From Mucilaginibacter phenanthrenivorans (lineage in GTDB: Bacteria > Bacteroidota > Bacteroidia > Sphingobacteriales > Sphingobacteriaceae): a stretch of DNA of 64,000 nucleotides. Shown here piece after piece: positions 9,325 through 18,004 of this stretch. Made by a program: the position numbers and the translations under genes. The notes beneath the pieces were generated by a model, which searched no databases, had not been told where the DNA came from, and saw only the letters and a list, made by a program, of their open reading frames with translations. The stretch spans positions 310,001-374,000 of the forward strand of contig NZ_JAHVAP010000004.1 in the NCBI RefSeq assembly GCF_024721155.1, written 5' to 3'. Every line of letters begins with the position of its first letter. The first letter of the stretch is position 1.

Positions 9325-12240
9325 TCAGTTACTAAAATGGTATTTAAGGCTCAACTCGGCCCTGCAGGAAGCGTAAAGATCCGGGTATAACGGGGTAATC
9401 AAATTTTTTCGAAGATCGATATAGCTGTCGAGGTTAAAATGGGTATTGATAGAATAGGATACGCCCTGATGAACCCCTGCCTGCCGCGCATTACCGGTGT
9501 TGCTCAGGTAAGTGACACCAGAGGACATACTTAACTTTTTCATGAGCATGTACTGGTAAGCGACATCAGAATTCAGCAGATCGCCGATCAGCTTATAGGC
9601 CGATAATTCCTTATTATAAAAAACGGTGGCTGTGATACTGTTCTGCTTAATCACCACACTCTGGGTATAATTAAGCAATAAAAGGTTGGCAGCCCCGGCA
9701 GCAGCGTACGTGTTAGTAAAGGACTGTTCACCTATGCTCAAATGACTGATGCTGTAATAACGGCCGATTTTATAGGTCGAATTACCGTCGAACTGAAATT
9801 TTTGAAAAGAATAGACTGGCTGGGACAGGCCATCTACTTTTTTATCAGTACCATTCGCGGTATATTTCAGATCGATATTCAGGTATTTTCCGAATACATA
9901 ACGGGTATCCAGCTGAAAAAGATAAGTTTTCCAGCGATCACTGGACGTATAACTGATGGGCTGGTTGCTTAAATCACTTCTTAAATTTACCGCCAACTTG
10001 TTGTGGTAAAAATATTTTTTTACGTTTCCGCCGAATTTCAGTTGGGCACCGCCGGTTCCGTTGCTGGCCGGGTTTTGATAACCCATTCCTGCATAGTTAA
10101 AATAAAGGTTGTCAGATGCATTCAGCTGCTGAAGATCCAGGTGATGCGAAAAACCAAGCGATATCGCCTGGAAAAGATCTGTCGCCGGCGTAGCCTTCAG
10201 CCCCCCTTTCTGGTCAAGAATGGCTTCGCTTCCCGGCTGGAAGTTATTACTGTAAACGGTCGTCGACTTGGATACGTCCAGTACTGTGGAGCCGAAGTTG
10301 CCCAGGTTTATTGATTTGGACAGGGTCAGGGCTATATTGTTGGCAGAAATTGTCGGGATGGTATATAAGCTATTGGAGATCTCACGGTTAAGTGAACTCA
10401 TTACCGACACCTTGACGTCCCCGCCTAATCCGCGCTGGAGATCAGCGCTGATGTAAGTCAGGCTCTTCGGCTGGGTGTACACGGAAGCTTGGAAATTCGC
10501 GTCTTTGGCGGCGTTAATATCGCTTACCGTACCATATCCTACTGTTACAGGAACGGCACCGCTTTTCAGGGTCAGGTGAGCGCCGCTCATAAAAATATCC
10601 TGGTTCTGGACACTGCCTGGTGCCTTATTGCCAAATGAGCCGATCTTCAATGCATCAAGCATGGAAAATGCCGATTGAAAACCATTAGCGGGCCGCTTGA
10701 CCAGCAGGGAGCGGGTCGCATCGGATACGCCGTCCTGGCCTTCACCGCTTTCCAGGTATTTTTGGACAAGCAGCAGTTTATCCGGGTCATAGCCCTTGCT
10801 GTGCAGCTGCGTCTTGATCCCGCTGATCGTGGTGGCAACCGTATTGATCTGCTCGTTATTTCGCGCCTGCGTTTGCGCATTCATATATAAAGGACGTTTT
10901 GTACCGCTCTCCGATTTACCGGTTATCCCGTTTGCCATATTCAAGGCATCAAGTTCTTTCGAAAGCTCATCCTGTTGCTCTTTGATCGCTTTTGCAAGGT
11001 CCGGCTGCTGCCCTTGTCTTGCGGACAGCATCACTTGCATTGACAGCCGGCTTAATACCTGCCGGGCGGCGGTGTCCCTGCTCTTCGGGTTGCGGTTAAC
11101 TATTGCGGCAAAATCGATATCGGGAAAACCGGTCAAACCCTGTATTGAAGGGTTGCTGATACCGAAAGTATTAATTGACTGATTGGCGGCACTGTCCAGC
11201 TTTTCGTTAATCCGATCCGGATTCAAATAACGAAACCGGATCATTTGGCCCGGGATGGCCAGGTAAGCAGATAAGCTTTGGTTTTTTCCCAGCGCCGACG
11301 CTGCCGCCTGTCGTCCACGGATCCTTTGTACAGCGGCAGTATAAGGCGCCTGGCGCAATTTATCTACCTTATATACTTGTGCCACTTCCTCCTGCTTTAC
11401 TTTCGTATTTATTTCGGATTTCAGCTTTAGACGGATCTCCTCATCACTCATTGACAAGAGCTGGCTTAACGCTTTCGGGTCGTTAAGGTACCTGGAAATG
11501 ACCGGATTCTCTGAGAATGCAGCAGCGGTCAGTGACTGCTGAGCCGCCAGTCGCTGACTGGCCAGTTGTCCTACTATCATGCTTTTGGCATAACCGGTAA
11601 AATTCAGGCCTGCAAAAGCGCTGTTTTTTAAACGGGTGTAACTATCCAGGTCGCTGGTCACCAGTGAACTGAACTGACCCGGGTCAAAATTGAATTTGAA
11701 AAGATTGTTGAGACGGCCGCCCGGCAACAGCTGAGAAGAGCAGCCGCTGGAGAAATCGAGATTCAGGGGAACGCCCCAGGCCGTAATATTGCCGTGCACG
11801 GAAAATATATTGACCACTTTGGGCGTCACGATCAAAGGGGACGCCAAAGATATTGGCCGGTAAGCCTCACCGTCCGAAACGGTTAGGTTGATCTTAACCG
11901 GGCTATTGGCAGGGATATTGAGTTTGTTAGACAAGGCAGATTGAGCACTACTCTTGAGTTTTCTATATTTAGCGACCGGGCTGGCTTCACTCAGCTTTCC
12001 GGGTACTGCTATACCTTTGACTGCTCCTTTCAGGAGCGAATCAGGTGCTTGAAGGCCCTGCAATTTGGCAACGCCGGAATTTGCCGCTTTTTTAAGTTTT
12101 TGAACCTGGGCAGCAGCAACGGAGTCAACACCTGACTGCACGGTATCCTTACCCACAGTATGCGTGGTTTGCGCCAGCAGTGCCTGCTGTACAAAAAAGA
12201 GTGTCAAGAAAAGCAGAAGAGCGGGTAAAAGTTTCTTCAT
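9325..12240 (-). CDS. 971-aa predicted outer-membrane beta-barrel protein heading the RHS operon
   Basis: This is the first gene of the operon. A signal peptide of about 23 residues is followed by a Lys/Ala-rich helical stretch and then a soluble domain to about residue 480. That domain is rich in Gln and Ala with helical segments such as LSRLSMQVMLSARQGQQ. From about residue 500 to the end, amphipathic strands alternate with turns (for example YLNIDLKYTANG and KYFYHNKLAVNLRS), and the protein ends in the strand AELSLKYHFSN. This layout fits a periplasmic domain plus a C-terminal outer-membrane barrel. No named family is recognised. Its position before a TANFOR protein, a lipoprotein and an RHS giant suggests a secretion or anchoring partner, which is inference. 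Confidence 0.8.
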   Translation of the reverse strand: MKKLLPALLLFLTLFFVQQALLAQTTHTVGKDTVQSGVDSVAAAQVQKLKKAANSGVAKLQGLQAPDSLLKGAVKGIAVPGKLSEASPVAKYRKLKSSAQSALSNKLNIPANSPVKINLTVSDGEAYRPISLASPLIVTPKVVNIFSVHGNITAWGVPLNLDFSSGCSSQLLPGGRLNNLFKFNFDPGQFSSLVTSDLDSYTRLKNSAFAGLNFTGYAKSMIVGQLASQRLAAQQSLTAAAFSENPVISRYLNDPKALSQLLSMSDEEIRLKLKSEINTKVKQEEVAQVYKVDKLRQAPYTAAVQRIRGRQAAASALGKNQSLSAYLAIPGQMIRFRYLNPDRINEKLDSAANQSINTFGISNPSIQGLTGFPDIDFAAIVNRNPKSRDTAARQVLSRLSMQVMLSARQGQQPDLAKAIKEQQDELSKELDALNMANGITGKSESGTKRPLYMNAQTQARNNEQINTVATTISGIKTQLHSKGYDPDKLLLVQKYLESGEGQDGVSDATRSLLVKRPANGFQSAFSMLDALKIGSFGNKAPGSVQNQDIFMSGAHLTLKSGAVPVTVGYGTVSDINAAKDANFQASVYTQPKSLTYISADLQRGLGGDVKVSVMSSLNREISNSLYTIPTISANNIALTLSKSINLGNFGSTVLDVSKSTTVYSNNFQPGSEAILDQKGGLKATPATDLFQAISLGFSHHLDLQQLNASDNLYFNYAGMGYQNPASNGTGGAQLKFGGNVKKYFYHNKLAVNLRSDLSNQPISYTSSDRWKTYLFQLDTRYVFGKYLNIDLKYTANGTDKKVDGLSQPVYSFQKFQFDGNSTYKIGRYYSISHLSIGEQSFTNTYAAAGAANLLLLNYTQSVVIKQNSITATVFYNKELSAYKLIGDLLNSDVAYQYMLMKKLSMSSGVTYLSNTGNARQAGVHQGVSYSINTHFNLDSYIDLRKNLITPLYPDLYASCRAELSLKYHFSN

Positions 12241-12618
12241 GCTAACAGTTTATTTGGTTCATTTGCGAACATGGCGGTTTAGGTCAAATCAAAGCAGCGT
12301 TGCCTGCGCTGGAATGACTTAGCAAACGAATTGAACTTCTGCCTACCGGCGGGGTAAGATCGGTGCAAAACTTTCAAGGAAAAGAAAACGGGCTTTTGTA
12401 AAAAGGACTTTTCTTGTGATTCGGTTACTTCTGTGAAAGTAATGTAACTTTATAATAATTACAAAAAATTTATAAAATAAACTTAAAAATAAATCGAGAC
12501 ACAGCGGAAGTAATATTATTTCGTTTTGTTTATTTCGGTTTCAAAATTATTTATATTGCGGAACAGTCCATCCCGTAGCGTAAAAGACTGGCCAAGCCTA
12601 TCACCGTTCCATAAAAAC
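12241..12618. promoter_or_regulatory. divergent intergenic region between RHS operon and T9SS adhesin gene
   Basis: These 378 bases separate two outward-facing start codons, so both promoters should lie here. The right half (about 12400-12560) is strongly AT-rich. I see near-matches to the -7 box only (for example TATATTGC at about 12553-12560) and no convincing -33/-7 pair on either strand. No RNA gene or repeat is evident. An in-frame ATG at 12526 would add 31 residues before the signal peptide and is an unlikely start. Confidence 0.4.
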
Positions 12619-15600
12619 ATGAAATTCGCGCAGCTGATTTTAAACAAATTTCCCGCAAGTCAGGCTGCGATCCTGCTCTTGCTGATCGTTAATTTATTTC
12701 CGCTGCGGGCATTTGGGCAAACCCGGTCTAACAGCGGAACGGAATTTTGGGTTGCTTTTCCGACACATGCGGAGGACAACGACCGCAACGGTAACCCGCT
12801 TTACGCCAATATGAGCTTGTTTATCACAGGCGGAGCGAATTCTTCAGGAATGATTACCGCCGGTAGTTTCAGCCAAAGTTTCCAGGTGAATGCAAATGGC
12901 GTTACCGAGGTACTAGTGCCACGATCCGCGGCGTATATCAGCGAGGAGGAGAGCGGACGCGTGTTGGCTAATCGTGCGATCCATATAACGGTCGACCAGG
13001 GCAAACCCCGGGTCGCTTTATACGCGCATATTTATGCAGGGAACAGATCTGCTGCTTCACTAATCCTGCCCCAGGAAACCCTTGGTCAGCAATATTACAG
13101 TATGAACTATGCCCAACACGATACGGAAGGCAAGAACTTCATCACCGTCGTTGCTACGGAACCCCAGACCCGCATCCATTTGAAAAAAGGAAATAAGGAA
13201 CTGGTGACCGGCGGAATTCTTTTAAACAACGTCAACGATGTTTACGAATACCTGTCCCCGGACGACCTGACCGGGGTTTCCGTCAGTGTAGACACCCTCA
13301 GTTCTGCTTGCAAGCACTTTGCGGTATTTTCAGGAAGCTCAGGCGTCTATATCAGTCGCCAGGATTGCACGCCTTCTTCGTTGGATCCGCTTTTTCAGCA
13401 GCTCAGCCCGGTACCCAGCTGGGGTAAAAATTACGGCTATATTCCGTTTAGTAAAACCAGTCCGTTTTTTACGGACTCCGTGCGGACCGCTGGCCAGTAT
13501 ATCCGGGTGCTGGCCGCAAAAAACGGGACGTTGGTCAATTTAGGTGGTGTCCCTGTCGCTTCTCTAAATGCCGGTGAATTTTATACTACACCAAAACCTT
13601 TGGAACAGGCTGCAGGAATTTCAGCAAATAACCCCATTTCGGTTGCCCAATATGCACTGACCCAGAGTTGCAGTAACCTGGGAGCTGCTAAAGGATATAG
13701 TGATCCGGATATGGTGATTTTGAACCCTGTCAACTATAGCATCAGCGACATTACCGTATTCTCCTCCCGAAGGGAAAACATCAAGGAGCAATACCTGAAT
13801 GTCTTGATCAGGACTTCCGCAGCGGGCAGTTTTCGCATCAACGGAAACATTCCTGCTGCACCATTCCTGCCGGTCGGCACCCTGCCGGGTTTCTCGGCGA
13901 TGCAGCTGAATTTAAACAAAGACTCGACGAACACGTATCACCTGCAGGCCTCGGATGGGTTCAACGCCACAGCCTATGGTTTCGGGAATGTCGAGTCCTA
14001 TGCCTATTCCGCGGGCACCAACCTGAACGCATCGCAGGCCATCTCCGGTTTGCGCACGGCCACGAACGAGCTGATAGACTCCGCCTGCCTGAATGATGCC
14101 TATGAATTTAAACTAACACTGCCATATCAAAGTCCAAGGATATCCTGGCAGATGGACGGGAACGAAACGCCGGCCATTGTCAACAACCCCGTCGCTGTCC
14201 GGGTGCTGACCGATGGGATCGAAACCTTTGAATACCATTACCCGCAAACCCCGGCTTATACTATTCCGGGCATCCACCAGATAAAGATCCTGGCGGATCC
14301 ATCAGATGCTATTGCAGGCTGTTCCAATACCGCACAGGAGATCGATTATAAGTTTAAGGTCATTCCGCTGCCTGGAGTAGCTTTTGAAAAACTGCCGGCC
14401 GATTGCGCTGGTAATTTGGAGTTCCGGAATAAAACGGTGTCGCCGGGTAGGGCGATCAGCAGTTGGAGCTGGGACTTCGGCGACCCGGCCAGTGGCGCAG
14501 CGAACAGTTCATCCCTGAAAGATCCATCCCATTTATTTTCAAAAGCAGGGCGCTACACGATCACACTTACAGCGACAGCAGCTAACGGCTGCGCCTCAGG
14601 TTTTACCGACACGCTATTTATCAGCAAAAAAAAGCCGAAGATAAGTAGTACACCCGGCGGCTGTACAGGAACAAGCCTGCTGTTTATCGACACGGCAAAA
14701 TATGAGGGTTTTATACCTTTTAAACGAACCTGGTTTTTCGGCGATGGCGACTCCGTCAAGCTAACCGGCAACGCTACCGCGGTTCACCAGTATCAACGTC
14801 CCGGCGCTTACCAGATCAGGGTATCGACAGTCAGCCAGGAAGGCTGCAGCAGCGATACGGGTTTTTCCAGCCTGACAATCTACGCAAAACCTGCCGCTGA
14901 TTTCACGATGCCCGGAATCTGTTTGACGGATGCCGTCGCACAATTCAAGAACGTTTCGGTCGGTGGAGTGTCCTATAATTGGGATTTTGGAGACACTCAT
15001 GCTACCACATCGAATCTGAACTTCTCCGCTGAAGAAAATCCGGCTCACCAGTATTCGGCAGCAGGTACCTACCGGGTGACGCTAAAAGTCACTTCTGAAC
15101 AGGGCTGCGATTCCACGGTCACTAAGAATTTTACGGTAAACGGCGTGCTTCCGAAAGCCGTCTTTAAACTGGCGAGCCAGCATATCTGCAGCGGAGCTCC
15201 GCTCCTACTCACAAATAATTCCAAAGTGCTCGATTTTGGGAAAGTGATCCGCCTGGAGATTTATTATGATGCGGTGAATCATCCGGAAGATAAAATTACG
15301 ATTGATTCACCGCGTAGTGATACGATATATATGCATCTTTACCCTTCACTTCTGCAAGGAAGCGACAGCATTAAATACCGGGTAAAAGTTGTGGCCTTTT
15401 CCGGCACCGCCTGTGCGGATACGGCGGAACAGGAAATAACTGTACTCCCCTTGCCAAAGACTGCACTGGTGAATTTTGACCCGGTTTGTCTTTCTTCAAA
15501 ACCTTTTCAACTCTACCAGGGGAGCGAGCTTAGCGGCATAAAGGGTGGGCAGGGATTTTACAGCGGCAACGGGGTGTCCTGGGACGGAAAATTCGACCCC

Positions 15601-16194
15601 GCAGCTGCCGGCGTTGGAAGCCATAAAATTATTTTTACCTATGTTTCTCCTGCCGGCTGCGCGGATACCGTCAGCAGGCAACTTGTTGTTTTAGAGGCAC
15701 CGCTGATTGGTGCGAAAGACGAGTATACCATTATTCAGGGCGGATCAATAAAGCTGGACGCAAATGCTTCCGGGACGAATCTCAGCTTTAGCTGGTCACC
15801 CGCGACCTGGTTAAGCAACAGCAGGGAGTCGAGTCCGTTAGCCAACCCGGTAGAAACCACCAGTTATACAATCACCGTATCTAATGGTGCGTGTGAAACG
15901 GAAAAAAAAATAAAAGTGAATGTGTTAAAACCCATCCGGATCTTTAATACGTTTACACCCAACGGAGACGGGATCAACGATCTCTGGGAGATTCCCGAAC
16001 TACTCAACTATCCCGGCGCAATAGTTGATATTTTTGACCGGTACGGCCAGATGGTCTTTCACTCTGCCGGCTACGCCCGCCCATGGGATGGTTTTTACAA
16101 GGGGCGTAAGCTGCCGGTCGGTACCTATTATTACCTGGTCGATCCAAAAAACGGGTTGAAGCCACTCGCCGGTTTTGTGGCTTTGCTGCGCTGA
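12619..16194 (+). CDS. 1191-aa T9SS-secreted adhesin-like protein (IgGFc-binding-like, PKD domains, gliding C-terminal domain)
   Basis: I chose ATG 12619 because a signal peptide (ending in LRAFGQ) follows at once. An upstream in-frame ATG at 12526 would bury it. The N-terminal region starting SGTEFWVAFPTH resembles the IgGFc-binding N-terminal domain of Bacteroidota surface proteins. Three PKD-type repeats follow, each with the WxFGD core: WSWDFGD near residue 615, TWFFGDGD near 703 and YNWDFGD near 786. The last 85 residues (FTPNGDGINDLW, YGQMVF, WDGFYKGRKLPVGTYYY) are the gliding-motility-associated type B T9SS sorting domain, so the protein should cross the outer membrane through PorT/SprA-type machinery and be attached or released at the surface. 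It diverges from the RHS operon. A ligand cannot be named. Confidence 0.9.
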   Translation: MKFAQLILNKFPASQAAILLLLIVNLFPLRAFGQTRSNSGTEFWVAFPTHAEDNDRNGNPLYANMSLFITGGANSSGMITAGSFSQSFQVNANGVTEVLVPRSAAYISEEESGRVLANRAIHITVDQGKPRVALYAHIYAGNRSAASLILPQETLGQQYYSMNYAQHDTEGKNFITVVATEPQTRIHLKKGNKELVTGGILLNNVNDVYEYLSPDDLTGVSVSVDTLSSACKHFAVFSGSSGVYISRQDCTPSSLDPLFQQLSPVPSWGKNYGYIPFSKTSPFFTDSVRTAGQYIRVLAAKNGTLVNLGGVPVASLNAGEFYTTPKPLEQAAGISANNPISVAQYALTQSCSNLGAAKGYSDPDMVILNPVNYSISDITVFSSRRENIKEQYLNVLIRTSAAGSFRINGNIPAAPFLPVGTLPGFSAMQLNLNKDSTNTYHLQASDGFNATAYGFGNVESYAYSAGTNLNASQAISGLRTATNELIDSACLNDAYEFKLTLPYQSPRISWQMDGNETPAIVNNPVAVRVLTDGIETFEYHYPQTPAYTIPGIHQIKILADPSDAIAGCSNTAQEIDYKFKVIPLPGVAFEKLPADCAGNLEFRNKTVSPGRAISSWSWDFGDPASGAANSSSLKDPSHLFSKAGRYTITLTATAANGCASGFTDTLFISKKKPKISSTPGGCTGTSLLFIDTAKYEGFIPFKRTWFFGDGDSVKLTGNATAVHQYQRPGAYQIRVSTVSQEGCSSDTGFSSLTIYAKPAADFTMPGICLTDAVAQFKNVSVGGVSYNWDFGDTHATTSNLNFSAEENPAHQYSAAGTYRVTLKVTSEQGCDSTVTKNFTVNGVLPKAVFKLASQHICSGAPLLLTNNSKVLDFGKVIRLEIYYDAVNHPEDKITIDSPRSDTIYMHLYPSLLQGSDSIKYRVKVVAFSGTACADTAEQEITVLPLPKTALVNFDPVCLSSKPFQLYQGSELSGIKGGQGFYSGNGVSWDGKFDPAAAGVGSHKIIFTYVSPAGCADTVSRQLVVLEAPLIGAKDEYTIIQGGSIKLDANASGTNLSFSWSPATWLSNSRESSPLANPVETTSYTITVSNGACETEKKIKVNVLKPIRIFNTFTPNGDGINDLWEIPELLNYPGAIVDIFDRYGQMVFHSAGYARPWDGFYKGRKLPVGTYYYLVDPKNGLKPLAGFVALLR

Positions 16195-16226
16195 GCTAAT
16201 AGCCATTCAGAAAATAGGTAAAAGCT

Positions 16227-17325
16227 TTATGGGAGCTTTGAAATATAATCTGCGAAAGCTGGATCACCCGGAAATGGATAAAAGGGCTGAATTGCTGGAT
16301 ACCAATTTTACGGATTTGAGTTTCAGGTAGGAATTCATTTTCTGGTTACTCATAACAGGAAAGAGTCTGCCTGTGCTAATCGCACGTTTGTCATCTTTAT
16401 ATTTTGAAAGGATAGCGGCGGCTTGCGATAGCAGGGGGGCGGTGACTTGTGTTTTTGTCTTTTGCCTTAATGTTTTAATCCATTGCCTTTCGTCGACTCC
16501 TGTTACTAGTTGAGCAGGAGTAAGATTGAATGCATCTACATAAACAAGGCCTGTGTAGCAGCTAAACACGAAAACATCCCTGACAAAGTCGAGGCGGGAT
16601 ATGGTAAAAACCTTTTTCTCCATTCGTGCTAACTCTGCCTTGGATAAAAACTCGCGTTCTTTGTGTTGTATTTTGATTTTATAATTGATAAACGGGTTCT
16701 TATGCAGCCATTCAAGGGCGAGCGCCAGGTTTAACATTTTTTTAAGGCGGATCAGATGGGTCATCGCCCCGGTATTTCCGATCGCCTTTTTGTTGCCTTC
16801 AGGTTTATAGTCCCGTAGGAAATTCTCAAAATCGGCAATAAACTTGTAATTCACATCTTTTAATGAAAGGTCCTTCTTTTTATAGTGTTTGCTTACAAAA
16901 GCGATTAAATAATGCTGCGAGGTTTCATAATGACTGAGGGTATTATCATTCAATTTGTGTTTTTCCTTTTCGTTATGGTACTCGAAAAGGGCGGAGAGGG
17001 TATGCTCTGTTTCTTCGGTTCGGAGAAAAGTAATTTTAATATCTTCGGCGGTAATAATTTTTTTTCTGAGCTGAAGCTCACGATAACATTCGCCGAGTTC
17101 TGTTCTAAGCTCTGATAAATAATTGTTTAATGAGCGGGTTTCTTCTTTTGTTCCCTTACCCGTTCCCTTTCGTACATCCCATGACCTTGGCTCCACCCAC
17201 TCCTTTAAACCGATCAATATACGCTCGGTGTTTACGGTGATACGGGCATAAACCGGTGCCTTTCCATCCTTTAATTTGTCCTGACGGATTAAAAAATGCA
17301 CGCCAAATGTGTTTGTTGTTTTCAT
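16227..17325 (-). pseudogene. tyrosine recombinase/integrase, C-terminally decayed
   Basis: The open frame (16264-17325, 353 codons from ATG 17325) carries the Arm DNA-binding N-terminus (FGVHFLIRQDKLKDGKAPVY), the SAM-like core-binding domain (YHNEKEKHKLNDNTLSHYET) and the start of the catalytic domain (FVFSCYTGLVYVDAFNLTP). It stops soon after MNSYLK, before the HxxR box and the active Tyr. Pieces of the missing part survive in other frames: QIRKIGIQQ in a second frame near 16290-16320, and GDPAFADYISKL at 16233-16268, which resembles the RHTFADY box. Frameshifts have therefore destroyed the catalytic end, and it should be inactive. It lies about 300 bases from the 3' end of tRNA-Phe, the usual place for an integrase. 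A start at 17493 is open but would add a non-family leader. Confidence 0.7.
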
Positions 17326-17359
17326 AAAATTCTCTCTGTTTTGTTTAGCATTGATTTTT

Positions 17360-17517
17360 GGTGTCAAAAGTTCCCTAAAAACTGGTATCAAATGGCTCAA
17401 AAACGGCTCAAAATAGTTTATCTTCGATATGGTATAATTAACTGTATAACAGTTATTTATACCACCTTCTGACACCTCGAAATTAAAAAACAAAAACAGG
17501 TATCCTTTTAGGTATCA
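17360..17517. repeat. cluster of GGTATC/GGTGTC words between integrase and tRNA-Phe
   Basis: Copies of GGTGTC/GGTATC occur at 17360-17365, 17384-17389, 17499-17504 and 17511-17516, with an inverted GACACC at 17471-17476. The same word, GGTATCA, is the acceptor end of the tRNA-Phe gene as read on the plus strand (17622-17628). A palindrome AACTGTATAACAGTT lies near 17440-17455. These could be integrase arm sites or attachment-site leftovers. They are short enough that chance is not excluded. Confidence 0.3.
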
Positions 17518-17562
17518 TAAACATTGGAAAACTTTGGTGTTTTTTGAATTGTTGAAAAACAA

Positions 17563-17596
17563 AAAACCCTGTAAATCAGACTGTTTACAGGGTTTT
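17563..17596 (-). terminator. intrinsic terminator after tRNA-Phe
   Basis: This is a perfect 13-bp inverted repeat (AAAACCCTGTAAA, 17563-17575, pairing with 17584-17596) around an 8-base loop. On the minus strand it is followed by a T-rich run (TTTTTTGTTTTT), which is the correct polarity to end tRNA-Phe transcription 25 bases after the tRNA. Confidence 0.75.
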
Positions 17597-17620
17597 GATA
17601 TGAGTTGATACTCGTTTTTG

Positions 17621-17693
17621 TGGTATCAGCTGGGATCGAACCAGCGACACAAGGATTTTCAGTCCTTTGCTCTACCGACTGAGCTATGATACC
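17621..17693 (-). tRNA. tRNA-Phe (anticodon GAA)
   Basis: The 73-base gene folds as a standard cloverleaf. The acceptor stem GGTATCA pairs with TGATACC, the D stem is GCTC/GAGC, and the anticodon arm AAGGA-CTGAAAA-TCCTT holds anticodon GAA. The T arm is GCTGG-TTCGATC-CCAGC and the discriminator is A. The CCA tail is not encoded. A terminator follows at 17596-17563, and a decayed integrase lies beyond it. Confidence 0.95.
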
Positions 17694-17765
17694 GACCGTT
17701 TAAGGACTGCAAATGTAGCGTTTTTTTTATTTTGAGGTGTTTTTTTTTGAAAAAAGTTGTAACAG

Positions 17766-17950
17766 ATTGGTTTATTGGTTGATAAAGTTGGATTGGGTTG
17801 ATTGAGTTAAAAGAAAACTGCGCGAACTATCCACCTAATTAACTTATTCCACCCAATCCAACTCAATCCAACTCATTCAACTAAATCAACTTATTCAACC
17901 AAATCTAACTTTCAACTAAATCAACTTATTTAACCCAATCAACCAATTCC
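17766..17950. repeat. inverted array of TTGATTGAG-type words
   Basis: The left arm (17766-17808) is made of degenerate copies of TTGGTTGATTGAGTT. The right arm (about 17834-17950) is made of the reverse complement (AACTCAATCAACC and variants), with a short spacer between. The 310-base gap between tRNA-Phe and the Fe-S gene is almost entirely this array plus the promoter at 17954. The same word forms a second inverted array at 61.63-61.76 kb. Confidence 0.7.
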
Positions 17951-17953
17951 ATT

Positions 17954-17982
17954 TTGACTTTACAACAAATCATATAACTTTG
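17954..17982 (+). promoter_or_regulatory. Bacteroidota promoter for the HdrC-like gene
   Basis: TTG at 17954-17956 and TAACTTTG at 17975-17982 are separated by 18 bases, close to the -33 TTG / -7 TAnnTTTG consensus. The predicted start point is about 15-20 bases before the ATG at 18005. Confidence 0.7.
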
Positions 17983-18004
17983 AAAAAATTACTATGCACG
18001 CATA

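Noticed and set aside
10796..11182. 128-codon plus-strand frame
   Set aside because: Antisense to the 971-aa barrel gene; Cys-rich composition looks like a frame shadow.
17563..17950. CRISPR array beside tRNA-Phe
   Set aside because: The repeats are degenerate words and inverted arms, not direct repeats with equal spacers; no cas genes are present.
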